A stretch of 64,000 bases of DNA from Gemmatimonadota bacterium (GCA_040882465.1 JBBEBG010000026.1:308943-372942), one strand, 5' to 3'; positions 38,509 to 47,286 are shown, counted from the stretch's first letter. Notes: generated by a model not told the origin, from the sequence alone. Numbers and translations are program-made.

Positions 38509-38818
38509 GTGGGTTCGGGCGGCGGCCCTGGCGGACTGTCCGGCGGAAGGGTGCTTGCGGGGGATCGAGGTGGCCGACGAACCGATCGTTCTCATCCGCT
38601 GGGAGGGCGAGCTCTTCGCGCTCGAGGACCGTTGCTCGCACCAGGACTTCCCCCTCTCCGACGGAGAGGTCGAAAACGGGCGGATCGAATGCGTCTTTCA
38701 TGGCGCGAAGTTCGACGTCCGGACGGGGAAGGCGGTGCAGCTCCCCGCGATCAAGCCGGTGAAGAGCTTTCCCGTAGAGATTCGAGGGGACGAGGTATTC
38801 GTCCAGATGGATGCATGA
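38501..38818 (+). CDS. Rieske [2Fe-2S] ferredoxin-like protein
   Basis: 105 residues with the Rieske ligands C45-S-H47 (DRCSHQDFPLSDG) and C64-V-F-H67 (CVFHGAKFDVRTG). This is the small soluble type related to the ferredoxin components of aromatic dioxygenases. ATG 38501 overlaps the end of sufD by eight bases, and its stop overlaps the sufS ATG. Its place inside a suf operon, without oxygenase genes, suggests a role as electron donor or cluster carrier for Fe-S assembly; that is inference from context. Similar proteins are found in suf operons of other bacteria. Confidence 0.9.
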   Translation: MAEWVRAAALADCPAEGCLRGIEVADEPIVLIRWEGELFALEDRCSHQDFPLSDGEVENGRIECVFHGAKFDVRTGKAVQLPAIKPVKSFPVEIRGDEVFVQMDA

Positions 38819-40089
38819 AGGCACCCACGACGACAGATCCCGCTCCGAGCGCTCCGGCGCTCGACGTGGCCGCGGTCCGCGCCGACTTCCCGGCCCTCGC
38901 CCAGGAAGTGCATGGCCGCCCCCTCGCCTATCTGGACAACGCGGCGACCTCCCAGAAGCCGCGCGCCGTTCTCCAGGCGCTCCTGCATTATTACGAGAGG
39001 GACAACGCCAACGTGCACCGCGGGCTCCACGAGCTCTCCCGGCGCGCGACGGAAGGCTACGAGGGATCTCGTGCGCGGCTCGCCGCCTGGCTCGGAGCGG
39101 CCTCCCCTTCCGAGGTGATCTGGACTCGCGGGACGACCGAGTCCATCAACCTCGTGGCGGCGAGCTGGGGAGGGGCGAACCTCCGCGACGGGGACGAGGT
39201 CCTCCTCACCGAGATGGAGCACCACTCGAACATCGTCCCCTGGCAGCTCGTCGCGGAGCGGACCGGAGCCCGGCTCCGCTACGTCGGCCTCGACGACCAG
39301 GGGCGCCTGATCCTGGACCAGATCCAGGAGATCCTTGCCGGCGGGCGGGTCAAGATCGCGGCGGTGGGCCACGTCTCGAACGCGCTCGGGACTATCAATC
39401 CCGTCGCCGAGATCGCCGCGCTCGTTCACGACGCCGGCGCTCTCCTCCTCGTGGACGGAGCGCAGGGGGCGGCCCACCACGGCGTGGACGTGCGAGCGCT
39501 GTGCTGCGACTTCTACGCTCTTTCGGGCCACAAGATGTGCGGACCCACCGGGATCGGGGCCCTCTGGGCCCGCGCGGAGCTCCTGGAGGCGATGCCGCCG
39601 TACCAGGGGGGTGGCGAGATGATCGATCTCGTCGAGAAGGAGCGCTCCACCTGGGCGGCCCTCCCCCACAAGTTCGAGGCGGGAACGCCGAACATCGCGG
39701 GAGCGATCGCGATGGAGGCCGCCGTGAACTACCTGGCCGGCGCCGGCCACGACGCCATCCTCCGGCACGAGCAGGCACTGGTGACGTACGCCCTCGAGCG
39801 CCTTCGCGAGATCCCCGGAATTCGGCTCTTCGGCCCGGAGGATCCGGACGAACGCGCCGGCGTCGTCTCCTTTACGCTTCCGGAGGCGCACCCCCACGAC
39901 ATCTCCACCGTCCTGGACAGCGAAGGGGTGGCGATCCGGGCCGGGCACCACTGCGCCCAGCTCGTGATGCGCCGCTTCCGCGTCTCCGCGACGGCGCGTG
40001 CTTCCTTCTACCTCTATAACACGACCGAAGAGGTGGACCGGCTGGTCGAGGGCCTCCATTCCGTGCAGTCCCTCTTCGGCGGAGCCTGA
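38815..40089 (+). CDS. sufS: Cysteine desulfurase SufS
   Basis: 424-residue PLP enzyme of group II cysteine desulfurases. YLDNAATSQKPRAVLQAL, EMEHHSNIVPWQ, LLVDGAQGAAHH and FYALSGHKMCGPTGIG with PLP Lys240 are present; RAGHHCAQLVMRRF carries the catalytic Cys380. It removes sulfur from cysteine to give a persulfide for Fe-S assembly. The ATG overlaps the Rieske stop (ATGA). The frame to 38509 is antisense-like and not used. The following sufU is the expected sulfur-acceptor partner; no sufE is present. Confidence 0.94.
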   Translation: MKAPTTTDPAPSAPALDVAAVRADFPALAQEVHGRPLAYLDNAATSQKPRAVLQALLHYYERDNANVHRGLHELSRRATEGYEGSRARLAAWLGAASPSEVIWTRGTTESINLVAASWGGANLRDGDEVLLTEMEHHSNIVPWQLVAERTGARLRYVGLDDQGRLILDQIQEILAGGRVKIAAVGHVSNALGTINPVAEIAALVHDAGALLLVDGAQGAAHHGVDVRALCCDFYALSGHKMCGPTGIGALWARAELLEAMPPYQGGGEMIDLVEKERSTWAALPHKFEAGTPNIAGAIAMEAAVNYLAGAGHDAILRHEQALVTYALERLREIPGIRLFGPEDPDERAGVVSFTLPEAHPHDISTVLDSEGVAIRAGHHCAQLVMRRFRVSATARASFYLYNTTEEVDRLVEGLHSVQSLFGGA

Positions 40090-40108
40090 CGGGCCTCCGA
40101 GAATCGCG

Positions 40109-40558
40109 ATGGCGCACCCCGAGCCGCAGATCACCTCGCTTTACCAGGCGCTCATCCTCGACCACTACAAGCGGCCGAGGAATCGAGGCGAGATGGAGAC
40201 GCCTACGGTCGAAGTGCACATGCGGAACCCTTCCTGCGGAGACGAGGTGAAGCTCCAGCTCCGGGTGGAAGACGGAGTCATCCAGGATCTCAAGTTCCTC
40301 GGTGAGGGATGCTCGATCTCCCAAGCCTCGATCTCGATGATGACGAACCTGCTCAAGGGGCGGCACCTGGACGAGGCGATGGCCTTGGCGAAGCGCTTCA
40401 CCGAGATGATGCACGGGGACCCGGAAGCCGCGAAGGATCGCACCCTCAAGGATCTGAGGGCCCTCGAGGGGGTCGCGAAGTTTCCGGTGCGCGTGAAGTG
40501 CGCGCTTCTCGGCTTCGACGCACTCCAGGAGGCGGTGAAGCGGACGCGGGAGAGCTAG
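40109..40558 (+). CDS. sufU: SufU zinc-dependent sulfurtransferase/scaffold
   Basis: 149 residues of the IscU/NifU-N fold: LYQALILDHYKRPRNRG opening, zinc/cluster ligands C43 with D45 (NPSCGDEV), C68 (GEGCSISQAS) and C131 (VRVKCALLGF). The 18-residue insert before C131 (DPEAAKDRTLKDLRALEG) is characteristic of SufU rather than IscU. SufU accepts persulfide from SufS. ATG 40109 is 19 bases after sufS. The TAG stop is part of the CTAG end of an inverted-repeat element, which begins at the last codon. Confidence 0.92.
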   Translation: MAHPEPQITSLYQALILDHYKRPRNRGEMETPTVEVHMRNPSCGDEVKLQLRVEDGVIQDLKFLGEGCSISQASISMMTNLLKGRHLDEAMALAKRFTEMMHGDPEAAKDRTLKDLRALEGVAKFPVRVKCALLGFDALQEAVKRTRES

Positions 40559-40720
40559 TGTCCCGAGTCAGAGATTCGTTGGCATTCGTGAGCCGCTGCA
40601 TCCACCGACCCCGCGTTGCTCTTCCTCGCAATAGCGTTGCTATTCCTCGTCATCGCGCCTTGGCTCAGCGGCGCTTCGGCTCCCTCGGTGCTGCAACGAA
40701 TCTCTGACTCGGGACACTAG
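40555..40720. repeat. Interspersed repeat with perfect 27-bp inverted ends
   Basis: The left end 40555-40581 (starting CTAGTGTCCCGAGTCAG) is the exact reverse complement of 40694-40720 (ending CTGACTCGGGACACTAG), 27 bases each. The 112-base centre has no credible reading frame. CTAG at both tips could be a target duplication or part of the arms. TAG in the left CTAG is the sufU stop, and TAG read leftward in the right CTAG is the stop of the convergent dehydrogenase. A partial copy lies at 13771-13909. The paired ends could fold as a long hairpin in RNA of either strand. Confidence 0.85.
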
Positions 40721-41979
40721 GCCAACTCTCCGTTCGGGGTCAGAACGACCTTCACCGCGCCGCTCCTCCGGCGATTCGCGGCAGCGGAGAGGGCCGCTCG
40801 AAACTGACCGAGCGGAAAGTGGTGGGTCACCATCCGCTCCACGGGGTTCCCGCTCTCGACGAGAAGCCGCTCCGTCACCTCGAAGGTGTGGCGCTCCTCG
40901 CCCCTCCACCGCTCCCGCCCGTACCCGACGAAACCACGCGCCTCGATCTCCCGTGCCCAGAGGAGAGTGAGGTCGAGCCGCTTCACCTGGGCCGCGCATC
41001 CCAGGACGATGACACGACCACGGGGCGAAGCGTAGCGAAGGGCCTGCGCGAGCGACTCCGCGCTTCCGACGCAGTCGAGGAGATAGGGAAAACCGCCCCC
41101 GGAGAACACCTCCTCCCCGACGATTGGCTGGTACGCCTTCGCGCCGGTCTCCACGAGCGCTTCCCGCGCTTCCTCTCCCGGCTTCACGACCTCGGTCGCG
41201 CCCAGCGCCCGCGCGAGCTGGGCCTCCGGATCCCGCTTGGTCTGCGCGACGATCGTCCCCGTGAATCCAAGTGCCCGGAGCGCCCAGATCGCCGAAAAGG
41301 CGATCGGGCCGCTCCCGATGACGAGGACCTCCTCTCCCTTTCTGGGAGGCGCGTTCAGGATCGCGTGAACGGGAATGGAGAGGGGCTCCATCAGGACGGC
41401 GGCCCTGTTCGAAATCGTGGGATCGACCGGGAAGACCTGGGTTTCGTGCGCGATCATCCGCTCTCCCCATCCCCCGGGAAGATCGGCATGGTACCCGATG
41501 GTGAGGCCTCGCCGCAGGGGAGCGCTATTCACCTCGAGCGTCCCCTCCTCGCCCGCCATCTCGCAAGTGGAGTGGCGTCCGGCCCGGCAGGATGGACAGG
41601 TCGCCTCGAGCGGGTGTCCCCGCACCGCGCACGAGATCATCGGGTCCACGGCAACCCGGTCCCCCGGGCTCACCCGGCGGACCCGGGCACCGACCGCCTC
41701 CACCTCGGCGAGGATCTCGTGGCCGGGAACGGCCGGAAAAGAGCCGAAGGGCTCGAGGATCGGGCTCGCGGCGAAGGTCAGGTTTCCCAGGTCGGTCCCG
41801 CAGATCCCGCAGGCGAGGACCTTGAGCCGGACCCACTCCGGACCGGGAAGCTCGGGGTCGGCCCGCTCCCTGAGGCTCAAACCGCTCAGTCCTCCGAAAA
41901 TGGCCGCCTCGCTGATTCGTCCCAGAGAACGCGCGAGGAGAAAACCCGGGATCGTCACCCTGAACTCGACGGCGCGCAT
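40717..41979 (-). CDS. Zinc-type medium-chain alcohol dehydrogenase
   Basis: 420 residues of the MDR family. Catalytic zinc: CGICGTDLGNL and GHEILAEVEAVG with GDRVAVDP; structural zinc Cys in ATCPSCRAGRHSTCEM. Rossmann fold: EEVLVIGSGPIAFSAIWALR, though the usual GxGxxG is GSGPIA. Probable NAD(P)-dependent oxidation of an alcohol or polyol; substrate unknown. ATG 41979 is close after GGGGGAG; the frame to 42393 is antisense to the next gene. The 14-base gap to the upstream Eis-like gene suggests an operon. Its TAG stop comes from the repeat end. Confidence 0.85.
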   Translation of the reverse strand: MRAVEFRVTIPGFLLARSLGRISEAAIFGGLSGLSLRERADPELPGPEWVRLKVLACGICGTDLGNLTFAASPILEPFGSFPAVPGHEILAEVEAVGARVRRVSPGDRVAVDPMISCAVRGHPLEATCPSCRAGRHSTCEMAGEEGTLEVNSAPLRRGLTIGYHADLPGGWGERMIAHETQVFPVDPTISNRAAVLMEPLSIPVHAILNAPPRKGEEVLVIGSGPIAFSAIWALRALGFTGTIVAQTKRDPEAQLARALGATEVVKPGEEAREALVETGAKAYQPIVGEEVFSGGGFPYLLDCVGSAESLAQALRYASPRGRVIVLGCAAQVKRLDLTLLWAREIEARGFVGYGRERWRGEERHTFEVTERLLVESGNPVERMVTHHFPLGQFRAALSAAANRRRSGAVKVVLTPNGELA

Positions 41980-41993
41980 CTCCCCCCCCCGAA

Positions 41994-43148
41994 TCAGAAG
42001 ACGTCGAGGAGGCGGAAGTCCCGGAGCCCCAGGACCGGTCGCCAATTCGCGAGCCGGTCCGCCTGACCCGGAAGGGTCCCGTTCACGAAGCTCTCGGTGA
42101 GGGCCCGGACCTCGGCCGCCGCTCCGTTCGTCCCAGCCGCCTCTCCCTCGAAGGCCGCCCGGACGCGCGCGCCGAGCGCATCGTTCCGGGAGAGACCGGC
42201 TTCCTCGAGGACGCGCGCAGGGTCCAGGATCCGGACCATCGGCCCCCGGAGGAGAAAAGCAGAAGGGAACCAGAGCCCCCGTGCCGAAGGGCTCCCGAGA
42301 GAGCGCGGGTGGGCCAGGAGCTGGTGGAACCGCTCTCCCGGAAGCGCGTCGTATCGGAGCTGGGGCCACTGGTCCCGCTGGACGGAAAGCCACCCGAGAA
42401 GCGCCCGGTACGCCTCCTCGTCCGCCGCGAGCAACTCCTCCACAAGGAGGGTGGAGCGGTCCGGGCTCCGTGCCCGGCGCCCTCCCGCGATAAGGTATCC
42501 GCGAAGCTTTCCCCTCTCACCGAAGAGTCCCTGGACCATCTCCGCGCCCTCGAGCCGCTCCCTCCACATCGGAGCGGTTCGTTCCACGAGGCCGTGCGTC
42601 CGGGGAAGAAGGCTCCCGTAGAAGTCGCAGAGAGGGGCGGCGCGCTCCTCCCCGCGAAGGGCCGAAACCCGGTCGTGCCCAGGAAAGGCGGGAAGCTCCT
42701 TGGCGGAGAAGCGATAGCGGTGAAGCTCGCCCACGAGGACGAAGCCGAGCCGCCCGTAGAAGTCGGAACGGAAGGGGAAGAGGGCGCTGAAGGCGGCCCC
42801 GCTCTCCCGTCCCACCCGGAGCGCCTCCCGGCACATCCTTTGACCCACCCCCTGGCGGCGCAGCTCGGGCGCGACCGCCACGGAAGCGAGCCCCTGCACG
42901 GGGAATCGGTTCCCCCAGAGGTGCATGTGGAGCGGATACTGGCGAAACCCACCGAAGAGGCGACTCCCCGACTCCGCCACCCAACAGCTCTCCAGGCCCC
43001 CATAGGGCCCGGTTCCCTCCTTGAGCGACCGGAGCCGGACCTCGACCCGCGGCTCCCCCGGAAAGGCGCCCGCCCAGAGCTCGGCGAGGCGCCGCGCATC
43101 CCGCCCTTCGGCGGGACGGACTCGGAAGGTGTTGGCCGGACCGGTCAT
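41994..43148 (-). CDS. Eis-like GNAT N-acetyltransferase
   Basis: 384 residues matching the Eis type: an N-terminal GNAT domain with VQGLASVAVAPELRRQGVGQ and RMCREAL for acetyl-CoA binding, a second GNAT-like middle part (FPFRSDFYGRLGFVLVGELH), and a C-terminal sterol-carrier-like domain (VRALTESFVNGTLPGQADRL). Eis proteins are hexameric acetyltransferases that in mycobacteria act on aminoglycoside amines and peptide lysines. Native substrate here is unknown. ATG 43148 is divergent from fadI; the dehydrogenase gene follows 14 bases downstream. Confidence 0.82.
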   Translation of the reverse strand: MTGPANTFRVRPAEGRDARRLAELWAGAFPGEPRVEVRLRSLKEGTGPYGGLESCWVAESGSRLFGGFRQYPLHMHLWGNRFPVQGLASVAVAPELRRQGVGQRMCREALRVGRESGAAFSALFPFRSDFYGRLGFVLVGELHRYRFSAKELPAFPGHDRVSALRGEERAAPLCDFYGSLLPRTHGLVERTAPMWRERLEGAEMVQGLFGERGKLRGYLIAGGRRARSPDRSTLLVEELLAADEEAYRALLGWLSVQRDQWPQLRYDALPGERFHQLLAHPRSLGSPSARGLWFPSAFLLRGPMVRILDPARVLEEAGLSRNDALGARVRAAFEGEAAGTNGAAAEVRALTESFVNGTLPGQADRLANWRPVLGLRDFRLLDVF

Positions 43149-43213
43149 GCGGGGAACGCTACCAGTGTGGGGAAGGATGAACCAGTGGCCCTCCCCCGGG
43201 GGTACCTCGCCCC

Positions 43214-44488
43214 ATGAAGACCGCCCTCGTCGCCGGATGCCGGACGCCTTTCGCCAAGGCCGGGACCGTCCTGAAAGGGCTGAGCGCGATCGAGCTGGGA
43301 AAAATCGCGGTCCGCGAGGTCCTCGCTCGCGCCGAGATCCCGCCGGAAGCCGTGGACCATCTCGTCTTCGGGACGGTCGTTCACGACCCGCAGGCCCCGA
43401 ACATCGCGCGGGAGGTCGGGCTCGCGGTCCTTCCGAAGACCGTTCCCGCTTTCACCGTATCGCGCGCCTGCGCTTCGGCGAATCAGGCGATCGCGGACGG
43501 GACGAATCTGATCGAGCTCGGCCAAGCCGACATCGTCATCGCCGGCGGCGCGGAGTCGCTCTCGCACATCCCGATCACCGTCTCGGAACGACTGGGCCAG
43601 CTTCTGGTCGAGGCCTCGAAGGCGCGGTCCCTCAAGGCCAGGCTCGCGGCAGTCTCAAAGATCCGGCCCCGGGACCTGATCCCCGTCCAGCCCCGAATCG
43701 AGGAGCCGACGACGGGTGAGTCCATGGGCGAGTCGGCCGAGCGGATGGCGAAGGAAAACGGGATCTCCAGGGCGGCGCAGGACGAGTGGGCCCTCCGCTC
43801 GCACCGCCTCGCCCACGCGGGACAGGCGGACGGGCGCCTCGCCGAGGAGATCGTTCCAGTTTACCCGCCCCCCGATTTCGAGCCCCCGATCCTCCGCGAC
43901 AACGGGATCCGCGCCGATTCGACCCTCGAAGCGCTCGCGAAGCTCGCTCCGGTCTTCGACCGGAAGCATGGATCCGTCACGGCCGGGAACGCTTCTCCCC
44001 TCACCGACGGGGGCGCGGCCGTCGTCCTCATGTCGGAGCGCGCCCTCGCGGCGCATGGGGTCCGCCCCCTCGCCTGGATCCGGAGTTACGCCACGACGGC
44101 GCTCGATCCCGGCGCGCAGCTCCTCCAGGGCCCGGCGTACGCGGCTCCGATCGCTCTCGAGCGGGCCGGGATCAGCATGAAGGAGGTGGACGTCATGGAG
44201 ATGCACGAGGCCTTCGCGTCGCAGGTACTCTCGAACCTCCAAGCACTCTCCTCCGGCGATTTCGCGCGCAGGGAGCTCGGGCGCGACCGCGCGGTGGGCC
44301 ATCCGGACCTCGAGCGGATCAACCGGATGGGCGGCTCGATCGCGATCGGCCACCCCTTCGGCGCCACCGGCGCCCGGGTGACCACCACGCTCGCGAACGA
44401 GCTCCAGCGGACCGACGGGCACTTCGGCCTCCTCACCGTGTGCGCGGCGGGAGGGATGGGCTTCGCGATGGTGCTCGAGCGGGGCTGA
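43214..44488 (+). CDS. fadI: Acetyl-CoA C-acyltransferase (thiolase, FadI-like)
   Basis: 424-residue thiolase: acyl-Cys86 in TVSRACASANQAIADG, GGAESLSHIP, GKH-type GSVTAGNASPLTDGGAAV, catalytic His in EMHEAFASQV, GHPFGATGARV and the second Cys in VCAAGGMG. Length and the inserted loop (ARSLKARLAAVSKIRPRDL) fit the long FadI/HADHB type of beta-oxidation thiolases rather than biosynthetic AtoB. It cleaves 3-ketoacyl-CoA at the end of each oxidation round. It is single, divergent from the Eis-like gene; the 3' end overlaps the convergent BtuF-like gene by 56 bases. Confidence 0.9.
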   Translation: MKTALVAGCRTPFAKAGTVLKGLSAIELGKIAVREVLARAEIPPEAVDHLVFGTVVHDPQAPNIAREVGLAVLPKTVPAFTVSRACASANQAIADGTNLIELGQADIVIAGGAESLSHIPITVSERLGQLLVEASKARSLKARLAAVSKIRPRDLIPVQPRIEEPTTGESMGESAERMAKENGISRAAQDEWALRSHRLAHAGQADGRLAEEIVPVYPPPDFEPPILRDNGIRADSTLEALAKLAPVFDRKHGSVTAGNASPLTDGGAAVVLMSERALAAHGVRPLAWIRSYATTALDPGAQLLQGPAYAAPIALERAGISMKEVDVMEMHEAFASQVLSNLQALSSGDFARRELGRDRAVGHPDLERINRMGGSIAIGHPFGATGARVTTTLANELQRTDGHFGLLTVCAAGGMGFAMVLERG

Positions 44489-45392
44489 CGGGAAGGAAGG
44501 CGTCGGCCGGTCCCGTCCAGGGGAGCCGCTCCGGGTGCAGGAGGTGCGCCAGGAGCTCGGTCCCTTCGACGACCCGGGGACCCGGTCGCGCGAAGTACGC
44601 CTGGCCATCCACCGCGTAGACCCTACCCTCGCGCACAGCCGCGATTTCCGGCGCCCCCTCACGGTCGAGCAGGAGGGGGGCTTGGGATAGGGCCGGGCCG
44701 GCCGGAAAGCCGCAGGGCATCAGGAAGATCACCTCCGGATCGAAAGCCAGAAGCGACCCGAAGTCCCGCTCACGCGACTTCGCCCGAGCCCGGCCCCATC
44801 CCTCCTCCCCCCCAGCGATCTCGACCTGCTCGGGAATCCAGTGCCCAGAGGCGAAGAGTGGGTCGAGCCACTCGAGGCAGGCGACCCTCGGCCGAGGAGC
44901 CCCCGCGACTGCCTTCCGCACGCGCTCCAGTCGTGCGTTCGCAGCCTCGATCCACGCGGCGGCCGCGGCCGGCCGTCCCGCCACCTCTCCCAAAGCCCGC
45001 ACGTTCTCGAAGATCCCTTCGATGGAATCGGGGGAGAAGTAGAGCACCTGCGGAGGCCGTTCCAGCCCCCGCAGGAGGGCGGAGACCTCGTTCCCGGACG
45101 GAGCGCAGACCTGGCAAAGCTCCTGGGTGAGGAGGAGGTCGGGGGCGAGTGCCCCGAAAAGCACCTCGTCCACCAGATACAGGGAGCGCCCCGTGGCGAA
45201 CCGCTCCTTCACCAGCCGATCGATGGTCCCCGGATCTTCGTCCGGGTAGGCCACCGCGCTCCGCGCCACGACCGGCTTCTCTTGGACCCCGAAGGGGTGG
45301 TCGCACTCGTGCGTGATGCCGACCAAGGCGTCTTCGAGCCCGAGCGTGTATACGATCTCCGTCGCCGCGGGTAAGAAAGAGACGATCCTCAT
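44433..45392 (-). CDS. BtuF-like substrate-binding protein
   Basis: 319 residues from ATG 45392. RIVSFLPAATEIVYTLGLED and ALVGITHECDHP are the opening of BtuF/FecB-type periplasmic binding proteins; LLLTQELCQVCAP, LEWLDPLFASGHWIPEQVEI and VYAVDGQAYFARPGPRVVEG complete the bilobal fold. The LCQVCAP and CDHP cysteines and the absence of a signal peptide are typical of the cobalamin-binding-like group found without transport genes. No ABC permease or ATPase is adjacent. It lies 16 bases downstream of a thioesterase gene. A decayed fragment of its 5' end is repeated at 46765-46985. Confidence 0.82.
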   Translation of the reverse strand: MRIVSFLPAATEIVYTLGLEDALVGITHECDHPFGVQEKPVVARSAVAYPDEDPGTIDRLVKERFATGRSLYLVDEVLFGALAPDLLLTQELCQVCAPSGNEVSALLRGLERPPQVLYFSPDSIEGIFENVRALGEVAGRPAAAAAWIEAANARLERVRKAVAGAPRPRVACLEWLDPLFASGHWIPEQVEIAGGEEGWGRARAKSRERDFGSLLAFDPEVIFLMPCGFPAGPALSQAPLLLDREGAPEIAAVREGRVYAVDGQAYFARPGPRVVEGTELLAHLLHPERLPWTGPADAFLPVSPARAPSRSPSLPPRTR

Positions 45393-45408
45393 GCCAGTCC
45401 GCACCCCG

Positions 45409-45909
45409 TCAGTCCTTCGACTCTCCGAGCTCCTTCGCCAAGGCGGTCCGCACCTCTCGACGGCGTTTCCCTTCCCGGAAGCTTTGCTCGTCTTCCGGAG
45501 TGTCGAGGCGGAGGGGGGGAACGGGAACGGGTGCTCCCGCTTCGTCGATCGCGACGAAGGTGAGATAACAAAGATTCGCGAACCGCTTCGATCCCTTGAG
45601 CGGATCCTCGGCATCCACCCGAACCTCGACCTCCATGGATGTGCGCCCCACGAAAGTCACCCGCGCGGTGCAGGTCACGAACTCCCCGGAATAGATCGGC
45701 TCGCGGAAGTCCACGCGGTCTATGGACACGGTGACGCAGGAGCGCCCCGAGTGCCTCATGGAGGCCACCGCCGCCGCGCGGTCCGCCATGGAGAGGATCA
45801 CCCCTCCGAAGACGTGCCCGAGGTTGTTCACGTGTTGAGGCATGAGCAACTCCGAAACGACGGAGACCGAGCCGGAAGGGGACCGGGGTGTGATCGGGGA
45901 ATCGGGCAT
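45409..45909 (-). CDS. Acyl-CoA thioesterase, hot-dog fold
   Basis: 166 residues with the YciA/Acot pattern: LMPQHVNNLGHVFGGVILSM, ADRAAAVASMRHSGRSCVTV, VDFREPIYSGEFVTCTARVT and FVGRTSMEVEVRVDAEDPL. The PQHVN(N)xGxxFGG block holds the catalytic region. It hydrolyses acyl-CoA. ATG 45909 (MPDSPITPRS) is used; the longer frame to 45999 has no signal. Sixteen bases separate it from the BtuF-like gene. Its 3' end (REGKRRREVRTALAKELGESKD) is copied, in decayed form, near 47000-47080. Confidence 0.88.
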   Translation of the reverse strand: MPDSPITPRSPSGSVSVVSELLMPQHVNNLGHVFGGVILSMADRAAAVASMRHSGRSCVTVSIDRVDFREPIYSGEFVTCTARVTFVGRTSMEVEVRVDAEDPLKGSKRFANLCYLTFVAIDEAGAPVPVPPLRLDTPEDEQSFREGKRRREVRTALAKELGESKD

Positions 45910-46108
45910 TTCTGAGGCTAGACTCGTGAGCGGGCGATCGCAATGCCGCGTCCGGGCGCTCCGTCGCGCCAAAGGTGGGAGCCCAGGCGGGAACCCCACC
46001 AGGGTTGCCCGGTCCCGAGGTCAGGCCTAACCTAACCGTCCGATCCTCGCCCCTTCCCCCTTCCCGGCACGCGATCGCCCCGCCGCTGGTGACTCGAGGC
46101 GCCCCTTC

Positions 46109-46756
46109 GTGAATCCCTCCCCCAGCCAGGGCCGGCGGGTGTGGCCGGTCGGCCGCCCACCCCTTTTGCTCCTGGCGCTGGCCGCGCTTCTCCTTCCTGC
46201 CCCCGGGGCCGCCCAGCTCCTCCCCGGCGAGGACCTGGGATTTCCGATGCGGGGCGGATTCGGCTGGGCCGGGACCCTCCCGGATGCCCTTCTGGGCGCG
46301 GCGGGTTTTTACATGTTTCAGGGAAACCGGTGGGGCATCTATGTGGACGCGAAGATTCCACACGACTCACCCAAGCGGAACCCCAACTTCCAGGACAACC
46401 TCACCATTGCCCAGGTGGAGAGCGAATTCCCCGCCGACCGCCGGATCCCGATTTTCGTGGTGGAGGAGTGGCGCCTCTTCAACGTGGCATTCATTCGGCC
46501 CGTGACGGAGGAGTCCGCGATCGTCCTCGGGGGAGGAGTGGCCCACTTTTCTGCAGTTCAGGAGTACGGTGACGAGGGGGAGATGCCGTTGACCCGTTCC
46601 GGATTCTACTTCGTGGAGGATGAGCTCCGCTCGGGCTGGGAACCGAACCTTTTGGTCTCCGCGATGTTCCGTGGAGGGACTTCGGTTGCGTTCAACGCCG
46701 GGTTCGAGTGGGCTCCGAAGTCCTTCACCTTCGCGCTGCTCTACATTTTTCAATGA
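46109..46756 (+). CDS. Secreted outer-membrane-like protein, copy 1
   Basis: 215 residues with signal peptide (PPLLLLALAALLLPAPGAAQ). The mature part has alternating strands (GNRWGIYVDAKIPHDSPK, EEWRLFNVAFIRPVTEESAI, LVSAMFRGGTSVAFNAGFEW) and ends in an aromatic FALLYIFQ, suggesting a small beta-barrel or surface protein. GTG 46109 (or GTG 46139) is the start. The paralogue at 47287-47922 shares RGGxGWAGT, PDALLGAAxFYM, DAKIPHDS and VEDE blocks. Function unknown. It starts 199 bases from the divergent thioesterase. Confidence 0.72.
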   Translation: MNPSPSQGRRVWPVGRPPLLLLALAALLLPAPGAAQLLPGEDLGFPMRGGFGWAGTLPDALLGAAGFYMFQGNRWGIYVDAKIPHDSPKRNPNFQDNLTIAQVESEFPADRRIPIFVVEEWRLFNVAFIRPVTEESAIVLGGGVAHFSAVQEYGDEGEMPLTRSGFYFVEDELRSGWEPNLLVSAMFRGGTSVAFNAGFEWAPKSFTFALLYIFQ

Positions 46757-46764
46757 CGGAGCCT

Positions 46765-47080
46765 TTGCTCCGCGGCGAGCCGCTCCTTCGCCAGCCGCCC
46801 CATGGTCCCCGGGTCTTCGTCCGGGTAGGCCACCGCGCTCCGCACAACGACCGGGTTCTGCCGGGCTCCGGAGGGGTGGTCTCACTCATGCGTGATGCCG
46901 ACCAGGGCGTCTTCGCGCCCGAGCGTGTAGGCGATCGCCGTCGGGGCTGGCGGGAAGGAGACGATCCTCATGCCAGGCCCCACCGCTTCAGCCCTTGGCC
47001 CCCCGGGGCTCTTTCGCCAAAGCGGTTCGCACCTCCCGACGGCACTTCCCTTTCCGGAAGCTTTGCTCTTCCCAAATCGG
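46765..47080 (-). pseudogene. Decayed duplicate of thioesterase 3' end and btuF-like 5' end
   Basis: On the minus strand this stretch repeats the junction at about 45190-45500. GMRIVSFPPAPTAIAYTLGR and EDALVGITHE then meets a stop where the intact gene has CDHP; beyond it, VVVRSAVAYPDEDPGTM matches. Upstream, KGKCRREVRTALAKE equals the thioesterase C-terminus. A 30-base identity links 45235-45264 and 46814-46843. The 5' part of the thioesterase copy and 3' part of the btuF copy are missing. No working product is expected. The remaining 47081-47286 shows no recognisable gene. Confidence 0.85.
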
Positions 47081-47286
47081 CTGGCGGAGTTTGGAGCGGG
47101 TCGCTCGCCAGGCAGGAGGAGTGCAGGGCCCGGCGCATGCCCCTGCAACGACTACGTGGCGCCCGCGGAGCTTGCCCGAACCGAGGAGAGGGGGGTACTC
47201 TCCACCCTCTATCGTCCGCCCCTCTTCATGCCGCTCGCGGAGCCCCCGCAGGGCGGGGGTCGATCGCACGATCAGGATGACCCTCT

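Noticed and set aside
37087..38595. Leftward frame of 502 codons
   Set aside because: Antisense to sufD; no recognisable protein features.
45393..45408. Possible cobalamin riboswitch for the BtuF-like gene
   Set aside because: Only 16 bases separate it from the upstream gene; no room for the element.
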